Both the position numbers and the translations under genes were made by a program. DNA of 64,000 nucleotides. Source: Schauerella fraxinea. GTDB lineage: Bacteria; Pseudomonadota; Gammaproteobacteria; Burkholderiales; Burkholderiaceae_B. Below, in pieces: positions 35,039 through 44,334 of the stretch. The stretch lies in contig JAVDKL010000003.1 in the NCBI GenBank assembly GCA_030849965.1, positions 62,001 through 126,000 on the forward strand, written 5' to 3'. Numbering within the stretch: the stretch's first letter is position 1; each line of letters starts with the position of its first letter. The notes under the pieces are model-generated. The model was not told the origin of the DNA. It searched no databases and saw nothing but the letters and a program-made list of their open reading frames with translations.

Positions 35039-37047
35039 CACAGCCTGCCGATGCTTCGGGCGATGTCGCCTATCCCACGTTGTTCAGCGCGTTTGCGTTG
35101 GCCGGCCGGCCCCTGCGCAACCGGATCGTGCACGCGTCCATTTCAACCTCTCTAGCCCAGAACTCGCAGGTCACCGACCGGCAGATCCTGTACTACGCGA
35201 ACCGCGCCAAAGGCGGTGCGGCCGCGGTGGTTACCGAGCCGCTGGGCGCGGCCCGCCATCAGATCGGCGCCTTGCGCGTGCGCGCGTTTGACGACAGCAA
35301 TATCGACGGCTTGCAACGGTGGGCCGCGGCCGTCGAGGGCGAGGATTGCAGGCTGCTGGGGCAGTTGCAGGATGGCGGCCGGGGCCGGCACGAACCGGGT
35401 CGCAATCCTGCCGCCATCGGCGCGTCGCCGCTACCGGACGATCTGAGCTGGACGATGCCGCACGTCATGACCGCTGACGAAATCGCGTTGTTCATCGACG
35501 ACCTGACGACGACCGCGATGCGGCTTAAACGGTGTGGCTTCAGCGGCGTCGAGCTGTCGGCCGGCCATGGGCATCTCTTCCACCAGTTCATGTCGCCGTG
35601 GTCGAATCGCCGCGAGGATGCCTTTGGCGGCGACTTCGACGGCCGCATGCGGTTCATGGTGCTGTTGATGGCGCGGCTTCACGATGCGTGTGGACGCGAC
35701 TTCATTCTGGGACTGAAGCTGCCGGGCGACGATGGTGTGCCTGGGGGCATCGACCCGGCCTTGTCGTTGCGGATCGCCCGGCGGCTTGCCGATACGGGGC
35801 ATGCCCATTACCTCTGTCTGGCACAGGGCGCGCATCATCGCAGCCTGGAAATGCACATTCCCAACGATACCTATCCGCGCGTGCCGTATGTGGGCTTGAC
35901 GCGCGCCTTGCGCGCCGCAGTGCCCGACGTGCCGGTGATGGCGCTTGGGCGCATTACCGACCCGGCTGAAGCCGAAGGCATTCTGGCGCATAACGATGCC
36001 GATCTGATCGGGCTGGGCCGCCCGCTCATTACCGATCCCACCTGGCCGCTGAAGGCGCAGGCGGGACGCGCGCGCGACATCCGCTACTGCCTGAACGCGA
36101 ACACCTGCTGGAACGTGGTGATCGGGCATCGTCCCATCCAATGCGACAACAATCCACGGGTAGCGACGGAGTACGAAGTGCTGTGGCGACCGCAGGTCGC
36201 GGCGCCCACCGCTGCGCACCATGTGGTGGTTGTGGGCGCGGGGATCGCCGGACTGGAAGCGGCCTGGACCGCCGCGCGGCGCGGCCATCGCGTCACGGTG
36301 CTGGGCGCGTCCGCCGAGGTTGGCGGGAAAACGCGGGTGCACGCCGCCCTGCCCAGCAGCGAGTCGCTGAGCAGCGTCTACGACTATCAATACGCCGAGG
36401 CGGTGAAGGCGGGCGTGGTGTTCGAACTCGGTCGGGCGGCGGATATTGCACGCGTGCTGGCCTGCGCGCCGGATGAGGTCGTGCTGGCCACGGGCGCCAC
36501 GATGGTCTGGCCGCCGATGTTGCCCGAGTCGTTGCGCGGCGATGGCATGGTGTTGGACATCCGCGAAGCGATCGCCGAGGTATTGACGCTCACGACGCGT
36601 CAACCTGGGGTGGCGGTATTGCTGGATATGGATCAGACCGAAGGCGTGTATGCCTGTGCGGAATTGCTGCATGCGCGTTTCGAGCGCGCGGTGGTGGTCA
36701 CGCCGCGCGAAAGCATTGCGCAAGAGACGCCGCTTGTGACGCGTCAAACCATCCACCGGCGTTTTCATCAGATGGGGATCGAGGTTCGTACGCTGTGTGA
36801 ACCGCAATGGAACGACGCCTTCGAAGACACCGGCACGATGACGCTTGACCATGTGTATGGCGGGGAGGTGGGACGGATAGAGAACGTGGCGTTCTTCTCG
36901 TTCGCGACGCCGCGCACCCCTAGTGACGGATTGGCGGCGCCGCTGCGTGCGCATGGCGTCAAGGTGCGATTGGTGGGTGACTGCCGGGTGGCACGGGGCG
37001 TGGTGGACGCGACACGGGAGGGTTTTGAGGCAGGCATGGCGGTGTAA
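35035..37047 (+). CDS. NADH:flavin oxidoreductase of the dienoyl-CoA reductase/TMADH type
   Basis: The 670-residue, two-part enzyme has an N-terminal FMN barrel of the Old Yellow Enzyme type (FSGVELSAGHGHLFHQFMSP then WSNRREDAFGGDFDGRM) and a C-terminal FAD/NAD domain (VVVVGAGIAGLEAAWTAARR). In relatives, four Cys bind a 4Fe-4S cluster in the pattern C-x2-C-x3-C. Here the segment reads YCLNANTCWNVVIG followed by QCDNNP: first, third and fourth Cys are present, but the second is Ala. The cluster may therefore be absent, altered or differently ligated. Start 35035 is set by the ATGA overlap with the Bug gene. Substrate unknown. Confidence 0.88.
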   Translation: MTQPADASGDVAYPTLFSAFALAGRPLRNRIVHASISTSLAQNSQVTDRQILYYANRAKGGAAAVVTEPLGAARHQIGALRVRAFDDSNIDGLQRWAAAVEGEDCRLLGQLQDGGRGRHEPGRNPAAIGASPLPDDLSWTMPHVMTADEIALFIDDLTTTAMRLKRCGFSGVELSAGHGHLFHQFMSPWSNRREDAFGGDFDGRMRFMVLLMARLHDACGRDFILGLKLPGDDGVPGGIDPALSLRIARRLADTGHAHYLCLAQGAHHRSLEMHIPNDTYPRVPYVGLTRALRAAVPDVPVMALGRITDPAEAEGILAHNDADLIGLGRPLITDPTWPLKAQAGRARDIRYCLNANTCWNVVIGHRPIQCDNNPRVATEYEVLWRPQVAAPTAAHHVVVVGAGIAGLEAAWTAARRGHRVTVLGASAEVGGKTRVHAALPSSESLSSVYDYQYAEAVKAGVVFELGRAADIARVLACAPDEVVLATGATMVWPPMLPESLRGDGMVLDIREAIAEVLTLTTRQPGVAVLLDMDQTEGVYACAELLHARFERAVVVTPRESIAQETPLVTRQTIHRRFHQMGIEVRTLCEPQWNDAFEDTGTMTLDHVYGGEVGRIENVAFFSFATPRTPSDGLAAPLRAHGVKVRLVGDCRVARGVVDATREGFEAGMAV

Positions 37048-37056
37048 CATCGCGCC

Positions 37057-37854
37057 ATGCCTGACCCCGCATCCCCCTCCAGCGACTCTCCCGAAACGTC
37101 CCGCCGCGACGCCGCCGATGCGCGTGGCGTGCCGATGCGCCCCTTCGTGCAAAACGTGGGCAATACGCGCGCGCTGCATTTTTCGCAAAAGGAAATTCAG
37201 AGCCGCATGTCGCTGCTCAATCCCGATGCGCTGGATCTCGAATACACGCGGATGATGATGGGCTTTCTGCTCTTCAATGCGCAGCCCGCGCATATCACGA
37301 TGGTGGGCCTGGGCGGCGGTTCGCTGCCGAAGTTCTGTCATCGTTATCTGCCGGACGCCACGATCGACGTGATCGAGATCGATGCGGACGTGATCGCGCT
37401 GCGCGAGGCGTTCATGGTGCCGCCCGACAGCGCACGCTTTCGCGTGATCCACGCCGATGCCGCGGCGTACATGCTGCAGTCGCAGCCGGCCGCGGATGTG
37501 CTGCTGCTCGATGGCTTCGGCGAAGGCGGAATTCCCGATGCACTGTGCACGGCGGCGTTTTACGCGGCCTGCCGCGATGCGCTTACGCCCGATGGCGTCA
37601 TGGTGGTGAACTTTCACGTCAACCATCCCGATCACCACGATTACATGGATCGCGTGCGGGCGGCCTTCGGGGCCGCCATGATCGAAGTGGTGGATGACGA
37701 CATGACCAACAGCGTGGTATTTGCCTACAAGGGCGACATGCCTGAGGACCTCGGCGCGCTGGCGCTCGTGCGCCCGCCCACGTTGTCCAAGGATGCATGG
37801 CGGCAATTGATGCCCACGTTTCGCGTGATCGCCGCCACGATGGAACTGCGCTGA
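37057..37854 (+). CDS. Spermidine synthase-like methyltransferase-fold protein
   Basis: The 265-residue protein has the spermine/spermidine synthase core: ITMVGLGGGSLPKFCHRYLP (nucleotide-binding loop), DVIEIDADVIALREAF (acidic loop), FRVIHADAAAYM, and VLLLDGFGEGGIPDAL. It lacks the N-terminal beta-domain of true SpeE, so polyamine synthesis is not assured; many such proteins in proteobacteria are uncharacterised. The start lies 9 bp after the flavoenzyme gene on the same strand, so it is probably co-transcribed with it, though a biochemical link is not obvious. It converges with the efflux operon. Confidence 0.82.
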   Translation: MPDPASPSSDSPETSRRDAADARGVPMRPFVQNVGNTRALHFSQKEIQSRMSLLNPDALDLEYTRMMMGFLLFNAQPAHITMVGLGGGSLPKFCHRYLPDATIDVIEIDADVIALREAFMVPPDSARFRVIHADAAAYMLQSQPAADVLLLDGFGEGGIPDALCTAAFYAACRDALTPDGVMVVNFHVNHPDHHDYMDRVRAAFGAAMIEVVDDDMTNSVVFAYKGDMPEDLGALALVRPPTLSKDAWRQLMPTFRVIAATMELR

Positions 37855-37894
37855 GCATCATGCCCTGAGCGTGATGCGCGAGCCTCCCGTCTCG

Positions 37895-39367
37895 TCAGCG
37901 CCAATCGCCGCCGGCGGCTTTGAACAACGCGACCTCGGCTTGCAACTGCGCCAGATGCAGCACCACGGCATCATCCTGCGCGGCGTATAGCGTGCGCTGC
38001 GCGTCCAGCACGGTCAATAGCGTCTCGGCCCCGAAGCGGTAACGCGACTCGGATAGCCTGGCCGCTTCGCGCGCCTGCGCAAGAGCCTCTTCCTGCGCCT
38101 GGCGCTGTTGCGCGAGGCTGTCGATCGCATTCAATGCCAACGACACGTCGCCGATCGCATTGACGATCGCAGCGCGATAGTCCGCCAGCAGTTCCTCGCG
38201 TTGCGCCAGCGCCAGATCGTGGGCGCCGGACAGGCGGCCGGCATCGAACACCGGTGCGGTCAGTCCGGCGGCCAGGTTATAGAGCGGGTTATCGAAGAGG
38301 CCACGCACCTGGTTGTGACCCACGCCAACGCCAGCGGTAAGGGTGAGCCGCGGCAAGAGGGCGGCGCGCGCCGCCGCTACGTTGGCATCGGCTGCGGCAA
38401 GCTCGCGTTCGGCAAGCGCCACATCCGGGCGGCGCGTCAACAGATCGGCCGGTACGCCAGGGGCGATCGTGATCGACGCGATGGCGTTCAGGTGCGCCGT
38501 GTGCACTGCAACGTCTTGCGGCGGGCGCCCCAGCAGCAGCGCCAGTGTGGCTTGCGCATCGCGAACATCGCGCTCGCGCGCGGCGAGCGCCTGTCGTTGC
38601 GTGGCGACCAAACCGCGTTGCTGAGCGCGTTCGAGGGGGGTGGCCATGCCCGCCCGCCAGCGTGTGTCGACCAGGGCGAGCACGCGTTCGGCGGCATCGA
38701 GATTGAGGCGCGCGATCGCCGTGCGCTCGCGCGCGCCCACCGTTTGCATCCAGGTGGTGGCAACGCCCGCCGTCAGCGTGAGTTGCACCGTGTCGCGCCC
38801 ATATCGCGTGGCCGCCAGCGATGCGCGCGCAGCATCGCGCGCGGCGGCATTGCCGCCCCAGACGTCCATCTCGTAGCTTGCCGACAGGCCCGCACCGTAG
38901 TTCGACGCGGTGTCGTCGTCGGTGCGGCTACGACCGGCCGACGCGGAAGCATCCACCTGCGGCAGCAACGCGGCACCCGCGATGCGCGCATAGGCTTCGG
39001 CTTGCCGCACGCGCGCCATCGCGGCTGCCAGATCGAAGGCGCCGGTGTGGGCCATGGCGATCAAGTCGGCCAGCTCGGCATTGCCGAAGCGCTGCCAATC
39101 GGTGGCGTTTTGCGGCAGCGGCGCGGCCGCCTGCTGTGTTGAGTTGGCCGCGGTGTGCGTTGCCGTCTGGGGCGCCACCTTCCGGGGCGACATTTGGGGC
39201 ACCGTCGGGGCTGCCATTCGGGCCGCCGTTTCTGCTGAGTACGCCGCCGGCAATGTGAGGCCGGCCGTGGTGCGATCGCGCGCCACGCCGCAACCCGCCA
39301 GCAATGCGATAGCGATCAAGGAAGTCGATATGGCGCGCAGGCGCGCCGCAGGAATCGTAGGGCGCAT
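37895..39367 (-). CDS. Outer-membrane efflux lipoprotein (NodT/OprM family)
   Basis: This protein forms the outer-membrane channel of the MacAB-type pump encoded just upstream. The 490-residue product has a lipoprotein signal (SLIAIALLAGC), an unusual Ala/Thr/Pro-rich spacer of about 60 residues after it, then the repeated TolC-type helices (LAAAMARVRQAEAYARIAGA and LLTRRPDVALAERELAAADA, the latter highly conserved). The ATG at 39367 has GGAG seven bases upstream; an ATG at 39373 overlaps the macB stop as ATGA and is nearly as good. It is the last gene of macA-macB-nodT. Confidence 0.9.
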   Translation of the reverse strand: MRPTIPAARLRAISTSLIAIALLAGCGVARDRTTAGLTLPAAYSAETAARMAAPTVPQMSPRKVAPQTATHTAANSTQQAAAPLPQNATDWQRFGNAELADLIAMAHTGAFDLAAAMARVRQAEAYARIAGAALLPQVDASASAGRSRTDDDTASNYGAGLSASYEMDVWGGNAAARDAARASLAATRYGRDTVQLTLTAGVATTWMQTVGARERTAIARLNLDAAERVLALVDTRWRAGMATPLERAQQRGLVATQRQALAARERDVRDAQATLALLLGRPPQDVAVHTAHLNAIASITIAPGVPADLLTRRPDVALAERELAAADANVAAARAALLPRLTLTAGVGVGHNQVRGLFDNPLYNLAAGLTAPVFDAGRLSGAHDLALAQREELLADYRAAIVNAIGDVSLALNAIDSLAQQRQAQEEALAQAREAARLSESRYRFGAETLLTVLDAQRTLYAAQDDAVVLHLAQLQAEVALFKAAGGDWR

Positions 39368-39369
39368 GC

Positions 39370-41451
39370 TCATTCTCCGGCGAGTGCGACGACGGGGTCG
39401 AGTCGTGCGGCGGTTTTGGCCGGCATATAGCCGAAGATCAGGCCCGTGGCGACGGCGCACAGGAACGCGCCTGCCATGGCGCTCACCGCAAACACCACCG
39501 GCACGCCGGATAAGCGCAGCACCGTGCCGATCGCAAGGCCCGCCACCACACCGATCGTGCCGCCCACGAACGTCAACAACGTCGCCTCGGTCAAGAACTG
39601 CCGCAGGATGTCGCGTTGCCGCGCGCCTGTGGCCATGCGTATCCCGATCTCGCGGGTGCGCTCGCGCACCGTCATCAACATCACGTTCATCACGCCGATG
39701 CCGCCCACCACCAGCGAGACGGCGGCAATCAATCCCAGCATCATCGTCATCGCGCTGCGCGTGGCCGCTTCGGCCTGCAGGCGCGCTGCCGCGTTGCCCA
39801 CGCCGAAATCTTCGCGTCCATGCCGGGCGCGCAGCACGTTTTTCATGGCCGTTTCGGCGGCCTGCACCAGATCGCTGCTGGCCGCCTCGACCACCACATA
39901 GTCGGGTTCCGTCTGCGCCTGATAGACCCGCGCCCGGCCGGAATCGTAGGGGATGAACACCATGTCGTCGTAGTCTTGCGCGCCCGAATCCGCGCCGCGT
40001 TCCTGCATCACACCGATGATCTCGAAAGGCGAGTTGCCGATCAGGAGTTGGCGGCCGAGTGGATTGGGGTCATCGGGAAAGAAGTGTGCATGCGTCTTGC
40101 TGCCGATCACGGCCACCGGCGCCAGATCGCGGTCTTCGGCATCCGTGTAGTAACGGCCTTGCGCCACTTGCCAATGGTGCACCTTGGGCATGATGTGGCT
40201 GGCAGCCATCACATACATCTGCTTGTCGGCACGGCCATAACGCACGGTGATGGGATCGCCGATCACCGGCATCACATGGCCGATCTCGGGCAACGCGCGC
40301 ACGGCTTCCAGATCGTCTTCGGTAAGAATGCCGCGCGGCCCGCCCGTGCTCGGCGGGCGGCTGCCGAGGTACATGATGGTGGTGCCCATGGTGCCGAGCT
40401 CGGCCACCACCTTTTGGCGTGCCCCTTCGCCCACGGCCAGCATCACGATCACCGAGGCGACCCCGATCACGATGCCGAGCAACGTGAGACCCGTGCGCGA
40501 CCGGTTCAAACGCATGCCGCGCCACGCGGTGCGCGCGGCCTCGCGCAGATCGGCCCACAGCGAGGCGCCGGTGTGGCCCTGCGTGCGGGCGTGTGCGATG
40601 TCGGGCACGGCCAGGGCCGGGTGCGCCGGCGCCGCAGTCGTGTGCGTTGCACTCGGATCCGAAGCCGAGCCCGCAGCCGACCGCACACCCGCACCGGCAC
40701 CGGCACTCGCACCCGCACCGGTATCGCCCACGATGCGGCCGTCGCGGATCTCGATCACGCGCCGCGCCTGGGCCGCCACATTGCGGTCGTGGGTGATCAC
40801 GATCAGCGTATGGCCGGCATCGGCCAGTTCGCGCAACAGGCGCATCACGTCGGCGCCGCTTTTGGTATCGAGCGCCCCGGTCGGCTCGTCGGCCAGGATG
40901 ATCTGGCCGCCGTTCATCAACGCGCGCGCAATCGATACGCGCTGCTGTTGGCCGCCGGATAATTGATTGGGACGGTTGTGCTGCTTATCGGCAAGACCCA
41001 GGCGCGTAAGCAAGGCGGTGGAGCGCGCGGTGCGCGCCGCTTCCGAGAGGCCAGCATAAATGGCTGGGACTTCTACGTTTTCGCGGGCCGATTCGGTCGC
41101 GATCAGGTGATAGCCCTGGAAGACAAAGCCGAAGGCCTCGCGCCGCAGCCAGGCCAGTTCGTCGGCATCCAGCGTGGCCACGTCATGGCCGTTGAAGCGA
41201 TATACCCCGTCGCTCGGGCGATCGAGGCAGCCCAGCACATGCATCAAGGTCGATTTACCGGAGCCCGATGCGCCCATGATGGCCACGTACTCGCCGGCAT
41301 GAATCGCCAGGTCGATGCCGTGCAGCACCTCGACTTCGGGCGGTTGCGCTTCGCCGCGGGCCGCCCGGCCGCCATAACGCTTGCGGATCCCCTGCAGTTC
41401 GATCAACGGGGTGAGGGGTGTATCGGGCGTGGACGGCGTCTCGCTTACCAC
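39370..41451 (-). CDS. macB: MacB-type ABC efflux transporter
   Basis: The 693-residue inner-membrane protein has an N-terminal ATPase (Walker A GASGSGKST at residues 60-67, signature QLSGGQQQRVSIARAL, Walker B IILADEPTGALD), a long Ala/Gly/Thr linker (around residues 255-300), one membrane helix (GLTLLGIVIGVASVIVMLAV), the periplasmic MacB domain, and three C-terminal helices of the FtsX type (VVGGIGVMNVMLMTVRERTR). It drives export of macrolides, siderophore-like compounds or peptides in family members. There is no ATG at the start. GTG 41451 follows GGTGG; GTG 41460 is possible. Both starts lie around the end of macA, so the genes are coupled. Confidence 0.92.
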   Translation of the reverse strand: MVSETPSTPDTPLTPLIELQGIRKRYGGRAARGEAQPPEVEVLHGIDLAIHAGEYVAIMGASGSGKSTLMHVLGCLDRPSDGVYRFNGHDVATLDADELAWLRREAFGFVFQGYHLIATESARENVEVPAIYAGLSEAARTARSTALLTRLGLADKQHNRPNQLSGGQQQRVSIARALMNGGQIILADEPTGALDTKSGADVMRLLRELADAGHTLIVITHDRNVAAQARRVIEIRDGRIVGDTGAGASAGAGAGVRSAAGSASDPSATHTTAAPAHPALAVPDIAHARTQGHTGASLWADLREAARTAWRGMRLNRSRTGLTLLGIVIGVASVIVMLAVGEGARQKVVAELGTMGTTIMYLGSRPPSTGGPRGILTEDDLEAVRALPEIGHVMPVIGDPITVRYGRADKQMYVMAASHIMPKVHHWQVAQGRYYTDAEDRDLAPVAVIGSKTHAHFFPDDPNPLGRQLLIGNSPFEIIGVMQERGADSGAQDYDDMVFIPYDSGRARVYQAQTEPDYVVVEAASSDLVQAAETAMKNVLRARHGREDFGVGNAAARLQAEAATRSAMTMMLGLIAAVSLVVGGIGVMNVMLMTVRERTREIGIRMATGARQRDILRQFLTEATLLTFVGGTIGVVAGLAIGTVLRLSGVPVVFAVSAMAGAFLCAVATGLIFGYMPAKTAARLDPVVALAGE

Positions 41452-42644
41452 TGAAACCACCGCATGCCGCCGTCGCCGGAAGATTCGGCGGTCACCAGGC
41501 GGTCGCCTGCCTGCAGCCCATCGAGAACCTCCGCGAGATGGCGGCTGCGGATGCCCACGCGCACGTCGCGCGTTTGCGGGCGGCCATCGCCATCCAGCAC
41601 GCGTGCGGTGTAGCGGCCGGGCGCATCGGGTGCGGCCGTGAGCGCGGCGAGCGGCACGGCGATCGCGTCGCGCGCCAGCGCAGTGGTGAACGATACCTGC
41701 GCCGTCATTTGCGGCATGAGTTCGCCGTCGGCATTGTCGACGTCGAAGAGCACGGTGTAGACCACAGCCTTGGTGGCCGCCGCGGGGGTCGCGCTCTCGC
41801 TGGCGGTGCCGGTGCCTTCCGGCTTGGGCGGCGCCGGCAGCACCTGCCGCACGCGGCTTTCCCATCGGCGCGGCTTGACGTCGCTCTGGCCGCCCAGCGT
41901 GCTGAAGTACACCGGCATATCCGGTTTCACGCGGCGCACATCGGCTTCGGACACGTCAGTCCACACCGTCATGCCGGAGAGATCGGCGATGCGCAGGATA
42001 TTTGGCGTCTGATACGTGGCGTTGAGCGTTTGCCCTTCGCGTGCGTCGACCGACACCACCGTGCCGGCCATCGGCGCGTAAATACGCGTGTAGCCCAGCC
42101 GCGCTTCTTCGGCACGCTGCGTGGCCTGGGTGCGGTCGATCTGGGCGCGCAGGTGATCGATGCGGGCCTGGGCCGATGTGGCCGTTGCCTGCGCCATTTG
42201 CAGGTCTTCATCGCGCGTGGCACCTTCACGGGCCATGGCGCGCTGCCGCCCCAGTTGTTGATTGGCCAGCCGCGCCTGCGCCTGCTCATCGGCGAGCTGT
42301 GCCCGCAAGCCGGCGATCTCGGCGCGGCCGGCGTCCACCGTGGCTTGCTGCACGCTGGGATCGATTTCCACCATCAGTTTGCCGCGTTCGACGGCGTCGC
42401 CCGGTTGCACATGCAGCCGCATGATCTGTCCGGATACTTGCGCGCCCACGTCCACGTAGCGCCTGGGCTGCAGGGTGCCGATCGCGGTGACGGTCGCTTC
42501 GATATCGCCCCGTTTGACGACCTGTGTGTCGTAAGGTGTGGCGTCGCTCGTGGTCCACCAGAATACGCCGCCCGCCACCAGCGCTGCAGCCAATATCAGC
42601 CCTGGCGCACCCATGATGCGGACAGGACGCTTGCGTGTGGACAT
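41445..42644 (-). CDS. macA: MacA-type periplasmic adaptor subunit
   Basis: The 399-residue membrane-fusion protein links MacB to the outer-membrane channel. It has one N-terminal anchor (MGAPGLILAAALVAGGVFWW), the lipoyl/beta-barrel start (RGDIEATVTAIGTLQPRRYV, DVGAQVSGQIMRLHVQPGDA), a coiled-coil hairpin (IAGLRAQLADEQAQARLANQ and on), and the return strand GYTRIYAPMAGTVVSVDARE. First gene of the operon. Between it and the azurin gene upstream there is a terminator and a Fur-like sequence, so the pump may be iron-regulated. Confidence 0.93.
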   Translation of the reverse strand: MSTRKRPVRIMGAPGLILAAALVAGGVFWWTTSDATPYDTQVVKRGDIEATVTAIGTLQPRRYVDVGAQVSGQIMRLHVQPGDAVERGKLMVEIDPSVQQATVDAGRAEIAGLRAQLADEQAQARLANQQLGRQRAMAREGATRDEDLQMAQATATSAQARIDHLRAQIDRTQATQRAEEARLGYTRIYAPMAGTVVSVDAREGQTLNATYQTPNILRIADLSGMTVWTDVSEADVRRVKPDMPVYFSTLGGQSDVKPRRWESRVRQVLPAPPKPEGTGTASESATPAAATKAVVYTVLFDVDNADGELMPQMTAQVSFTTALARDAIAVPLAALTAAPDAPGRYTARVLDGDGRPQTRDVRVGIRSRHLAEVLDGLQAGDRLVTAESSGDGGMRWFQW

Positions 42645-42687
42645 TCGGGCACGACCTCGGTTTCAGCTCTTAATGAGGCCGCATTAT

Positions 42688-42702
42688 TGCTAACAATTCT
42701 CA
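42688..42702 (-). promoter_or_regulatory. Fur-box-like sequence upstream of macA
   Basis: On the macA strand the sequence reads TGAGAATTGTTAGCA, matching 11 of 15 positions of the 7-1-7 Fur pattern TGATAATGATTATCA. It lies 43-58 bp upstream of the macA start in a locally AT-rich stretch, where a promoter is expected. This was matched by eye only. Confidence 0.45.
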
Positions 42703-42744
42703 TTTCTACAAGTCTGCGGCACACGGCAAAATCGGGCGCGCATT

Positions 42745-42768
42745 AAAAAGGGCCGCATGAGGCGGCCC
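42745..42768 (-). terminator. Rho-independent terminator of the azurin gene
   Basis: On the minus strand, stem GGGCCGC/GCGGCCC with loop CTCAT is followed by TTTTT. A second hairpin, GCGGCC-N5-GGCCGC (42778-42794), lies between it and the azurin stop. Confidence 0.85.
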
Positions 42769-42804
42769 GTTGCGATCGCGGCCATGAAGGCCGCGTACAA
42801 CCGA

Positions 42805-43254
42805 TCAGCTCTTGACGATCTTGCCCTTCATGATCATCCAGTGACCGGGAAACGAGCAGAAAAAGCTGTAGTCGCCACCGGCTTCGAGCTTGCTGGTGTC
42901 GAACGTGACCGAGGTCGTTTCGCCGCCGCCGATCACCTTCGTGAAGGCGATGACGCGCGTGTCGCCGGCTTTGACGTGGTCGGGCTTCACCGAAGCGCCG
43001 TCTTTGGCCACAGCATCCAGATCGGCCGTCTTCGTGATGACGACGTTGTGACCCATCGAGGCGGCGGGCATCTTGCCGATGTGCGCAAGATTGATCGTGA
43101 ACGTCTTGCAGGTGGCGGGAACGGTGATCTGCGCCGTGTTGAATTTCAGGGCGTCATTACCCGTCACGTCGATGGCACACGTGTCGGCGGCCGAGGCCAG
43201 CGGTGCGGCAGCGGCGAGGACCAGACCTGCGAAAAACTTCGTCGAAAACGACAT
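42805..43254 (-). CDS. Azurin
   Basis: This periplasmic blue-copper electron carrier has 149 residues with a 22-residue signal peptide (cut after ASA) leaving a mature protein of about 127. All copper ligands are visible: His in MGHNVVI, then the loop CSFPGHWMIM giving Cys, His (x4) and Met (x3). The disulphide cysteines in DTCAIDV and PATCKTF are present too. Start 43254 follows TTGGAGTGGG; 19 in-frame codons upstream are ignored. The gene is monocistronic, with its own terminator. It would carry electrons between the respiratory chain and periplasmic reductases or oxidases. Confidence 0.96.
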   Translation of the reverse strand: MSFSTKFFAGLVLAAAAPLASAADTCAIDVTGNDALKFNTAQITVPATCKTFTINLAHIGKMPAASMGHNVVITKTADLDAVAKDGASVKPDHVKAGDTRVIAFTKVIGGGETTSVTFDTSKLEAGGDYSFFCSFPGHWMIMKGKIVKS

Positions 43255-43382
43255 ACAACCCACTCCAATAGATAGAACGCAACCCGCAGTGGCCACGAAC
43301 GTAAGCCACATGTAAGCGTTGCGGGCGCTATCCTAACAGGGTCGCGAGCCGGTCGCCATCCGTTGTGGGTTGGACACTGAAC

Positions 43383-43399
43383 GCCAGCGGTTCGCTGGC
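43383..43399 (-). other. Hairpin after livM
   Basis: GCCAGCG-GTT-CGCTGGC is a 7-bp stem with a three-base loop, 20 bp after the livM stop. There is no T-run, so it may slow exonucleases or be a weak terminator. Confidence 0.35.
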
Positions 43400-43418
43400 C
43401 CCGGTCGATTCGATCAGG

Positions 43419-44321
43419 CTATTTCGCGCGCGGCGCGGGCCGGATGCGTTCGGGCAGCAACCCTTTGGGCCGCAATTGCAGAATCAAGATAAGGGTGGCC
43501 GCGATGATGAAATCGCGCAGCGCAGCAGCTTGCACAGCGGGCAGCCCCAGGGCGGCGGTGGTGAAGATGCGGCTGCCCTCAAGCAGCAGCATGACGACCA
43601 GGGAGCCCACGATCGCGCCCATCGGGCGAGTATTGCCGCCCGCGGTGGCCGCGAGAAACACGTAGATGGTCAACAGCGGCGCGATGATATCGGGGGCGAA
43701 GTACGACGTGAAATGCGCGTACAGGGCACCCGCCAATCCGGCCAGTGCCGAGCCGATCGCAAACGCAATGAGCTTGAAGCGCACGACATTCTTGCCGGCC
43801 ACACGCGCCACCAGATCGTCGTCGCGGATGGCGCGCAGCACGCGGCCAAACGGGCTCTTGTCCAGCCGCGCCAGCGACCAGGCGGCGTAGCCGGCGATCA
43901 CCCACGCCACGATCAAATAGGCGATGTTGAACGCGCTCCCCAACTGCGCCTTGAATGGCCCGGGAATACCGGAGATGCCTTCGGCGCCGCGCGTGAGCCA
44001 CTGTTCGTTGAGCGCCACCAGACGCACCGTTTCGGCAAATCCCAGTGTGACGATGGCGAGGTAATCGCCCCGCAGCCCGCGAGTGGCATAGGTAAGCACC
44101 ACCCCGGCCAACGCCGCGGCGATCGAGGCCGCGATCCAGCCGATGAAGATCGGCAAGCCCAGTTGCGTGGTGACGATGGCAGACGCATACGCCCCGACGG
44201 CGAAGAAGCCGACGATGCCGAGATTGACCATGCCGGTGTAACCCCAGATCACCGTCAGCCCCAGGGCCATCAGGCAATAGACGGCCGCCAGGGTGAGTGA
44301 GAAAGCAAGATAGGAAATCAT
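43419..44321 (-). CDS. livM: Branched-chain amino acid ABC transporter permease LivM
   Basis: The 300-residue inner-membrane permease is the second channel subunit of the HAAT-type importer. It shows about nine helices, the LivM-type stretch RGLRGDYLAIVTLGFAETVR, and the EAA-like loop GKNVVRFKLIAFAIGSALAG. It is the last gene of the five-gene cluster livG-livF-binding protein-livH-livM; the start lies 13 bp after the livH stop. Confidence 0.93.
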   Translation of the reverse strand: MISYLAFSLTLAAVYCLMALGLTVIWGYTGMVNLGIVGFFAVGAYASAIVTTQLGLPIFIGWIAASIAAALAGVVLTYATRGLRGDYLAIVTLGFAETVRLVALNEQWLTRGAEGISGIPGPFKAQLGSAFNIAYLIVAWVIAGYAAWSLARLDKSPFGRVLRAIRDDDLVARVAGKNVVRFKLIAFAIGSALAGLAGALYAHFTSYFAPDIIAPLLTIYVFLAATAGGNTRPMGAIVGSLVVMLLLEGSRIFTTAALGLPAVQAAALRDFIIAATLILILQLRPKGLLPERIRPAPRAK

Positions 44322-44334
44322 CGTGAGCGCCCCA

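Noticed and set aside
35431-37806. Minus-strand open frame of 791 codons antisense to the flavoenzyme and spermidine synthase-like genes
   Set aside because: It spans two recognisable genes and their junction on the other strand; His/Arg-rich composition marks it as a shadow frame.
37855-37877. GCATCA...TGATGC as terminator between convergent genes
   Set aside because: Six-bp stem with an 11-base loop and no T-run; too weak.
39616-40962. Plus-strand open frame antisense to macB
   Set aside because: Shadow of macB; no motif, no ribosome site.
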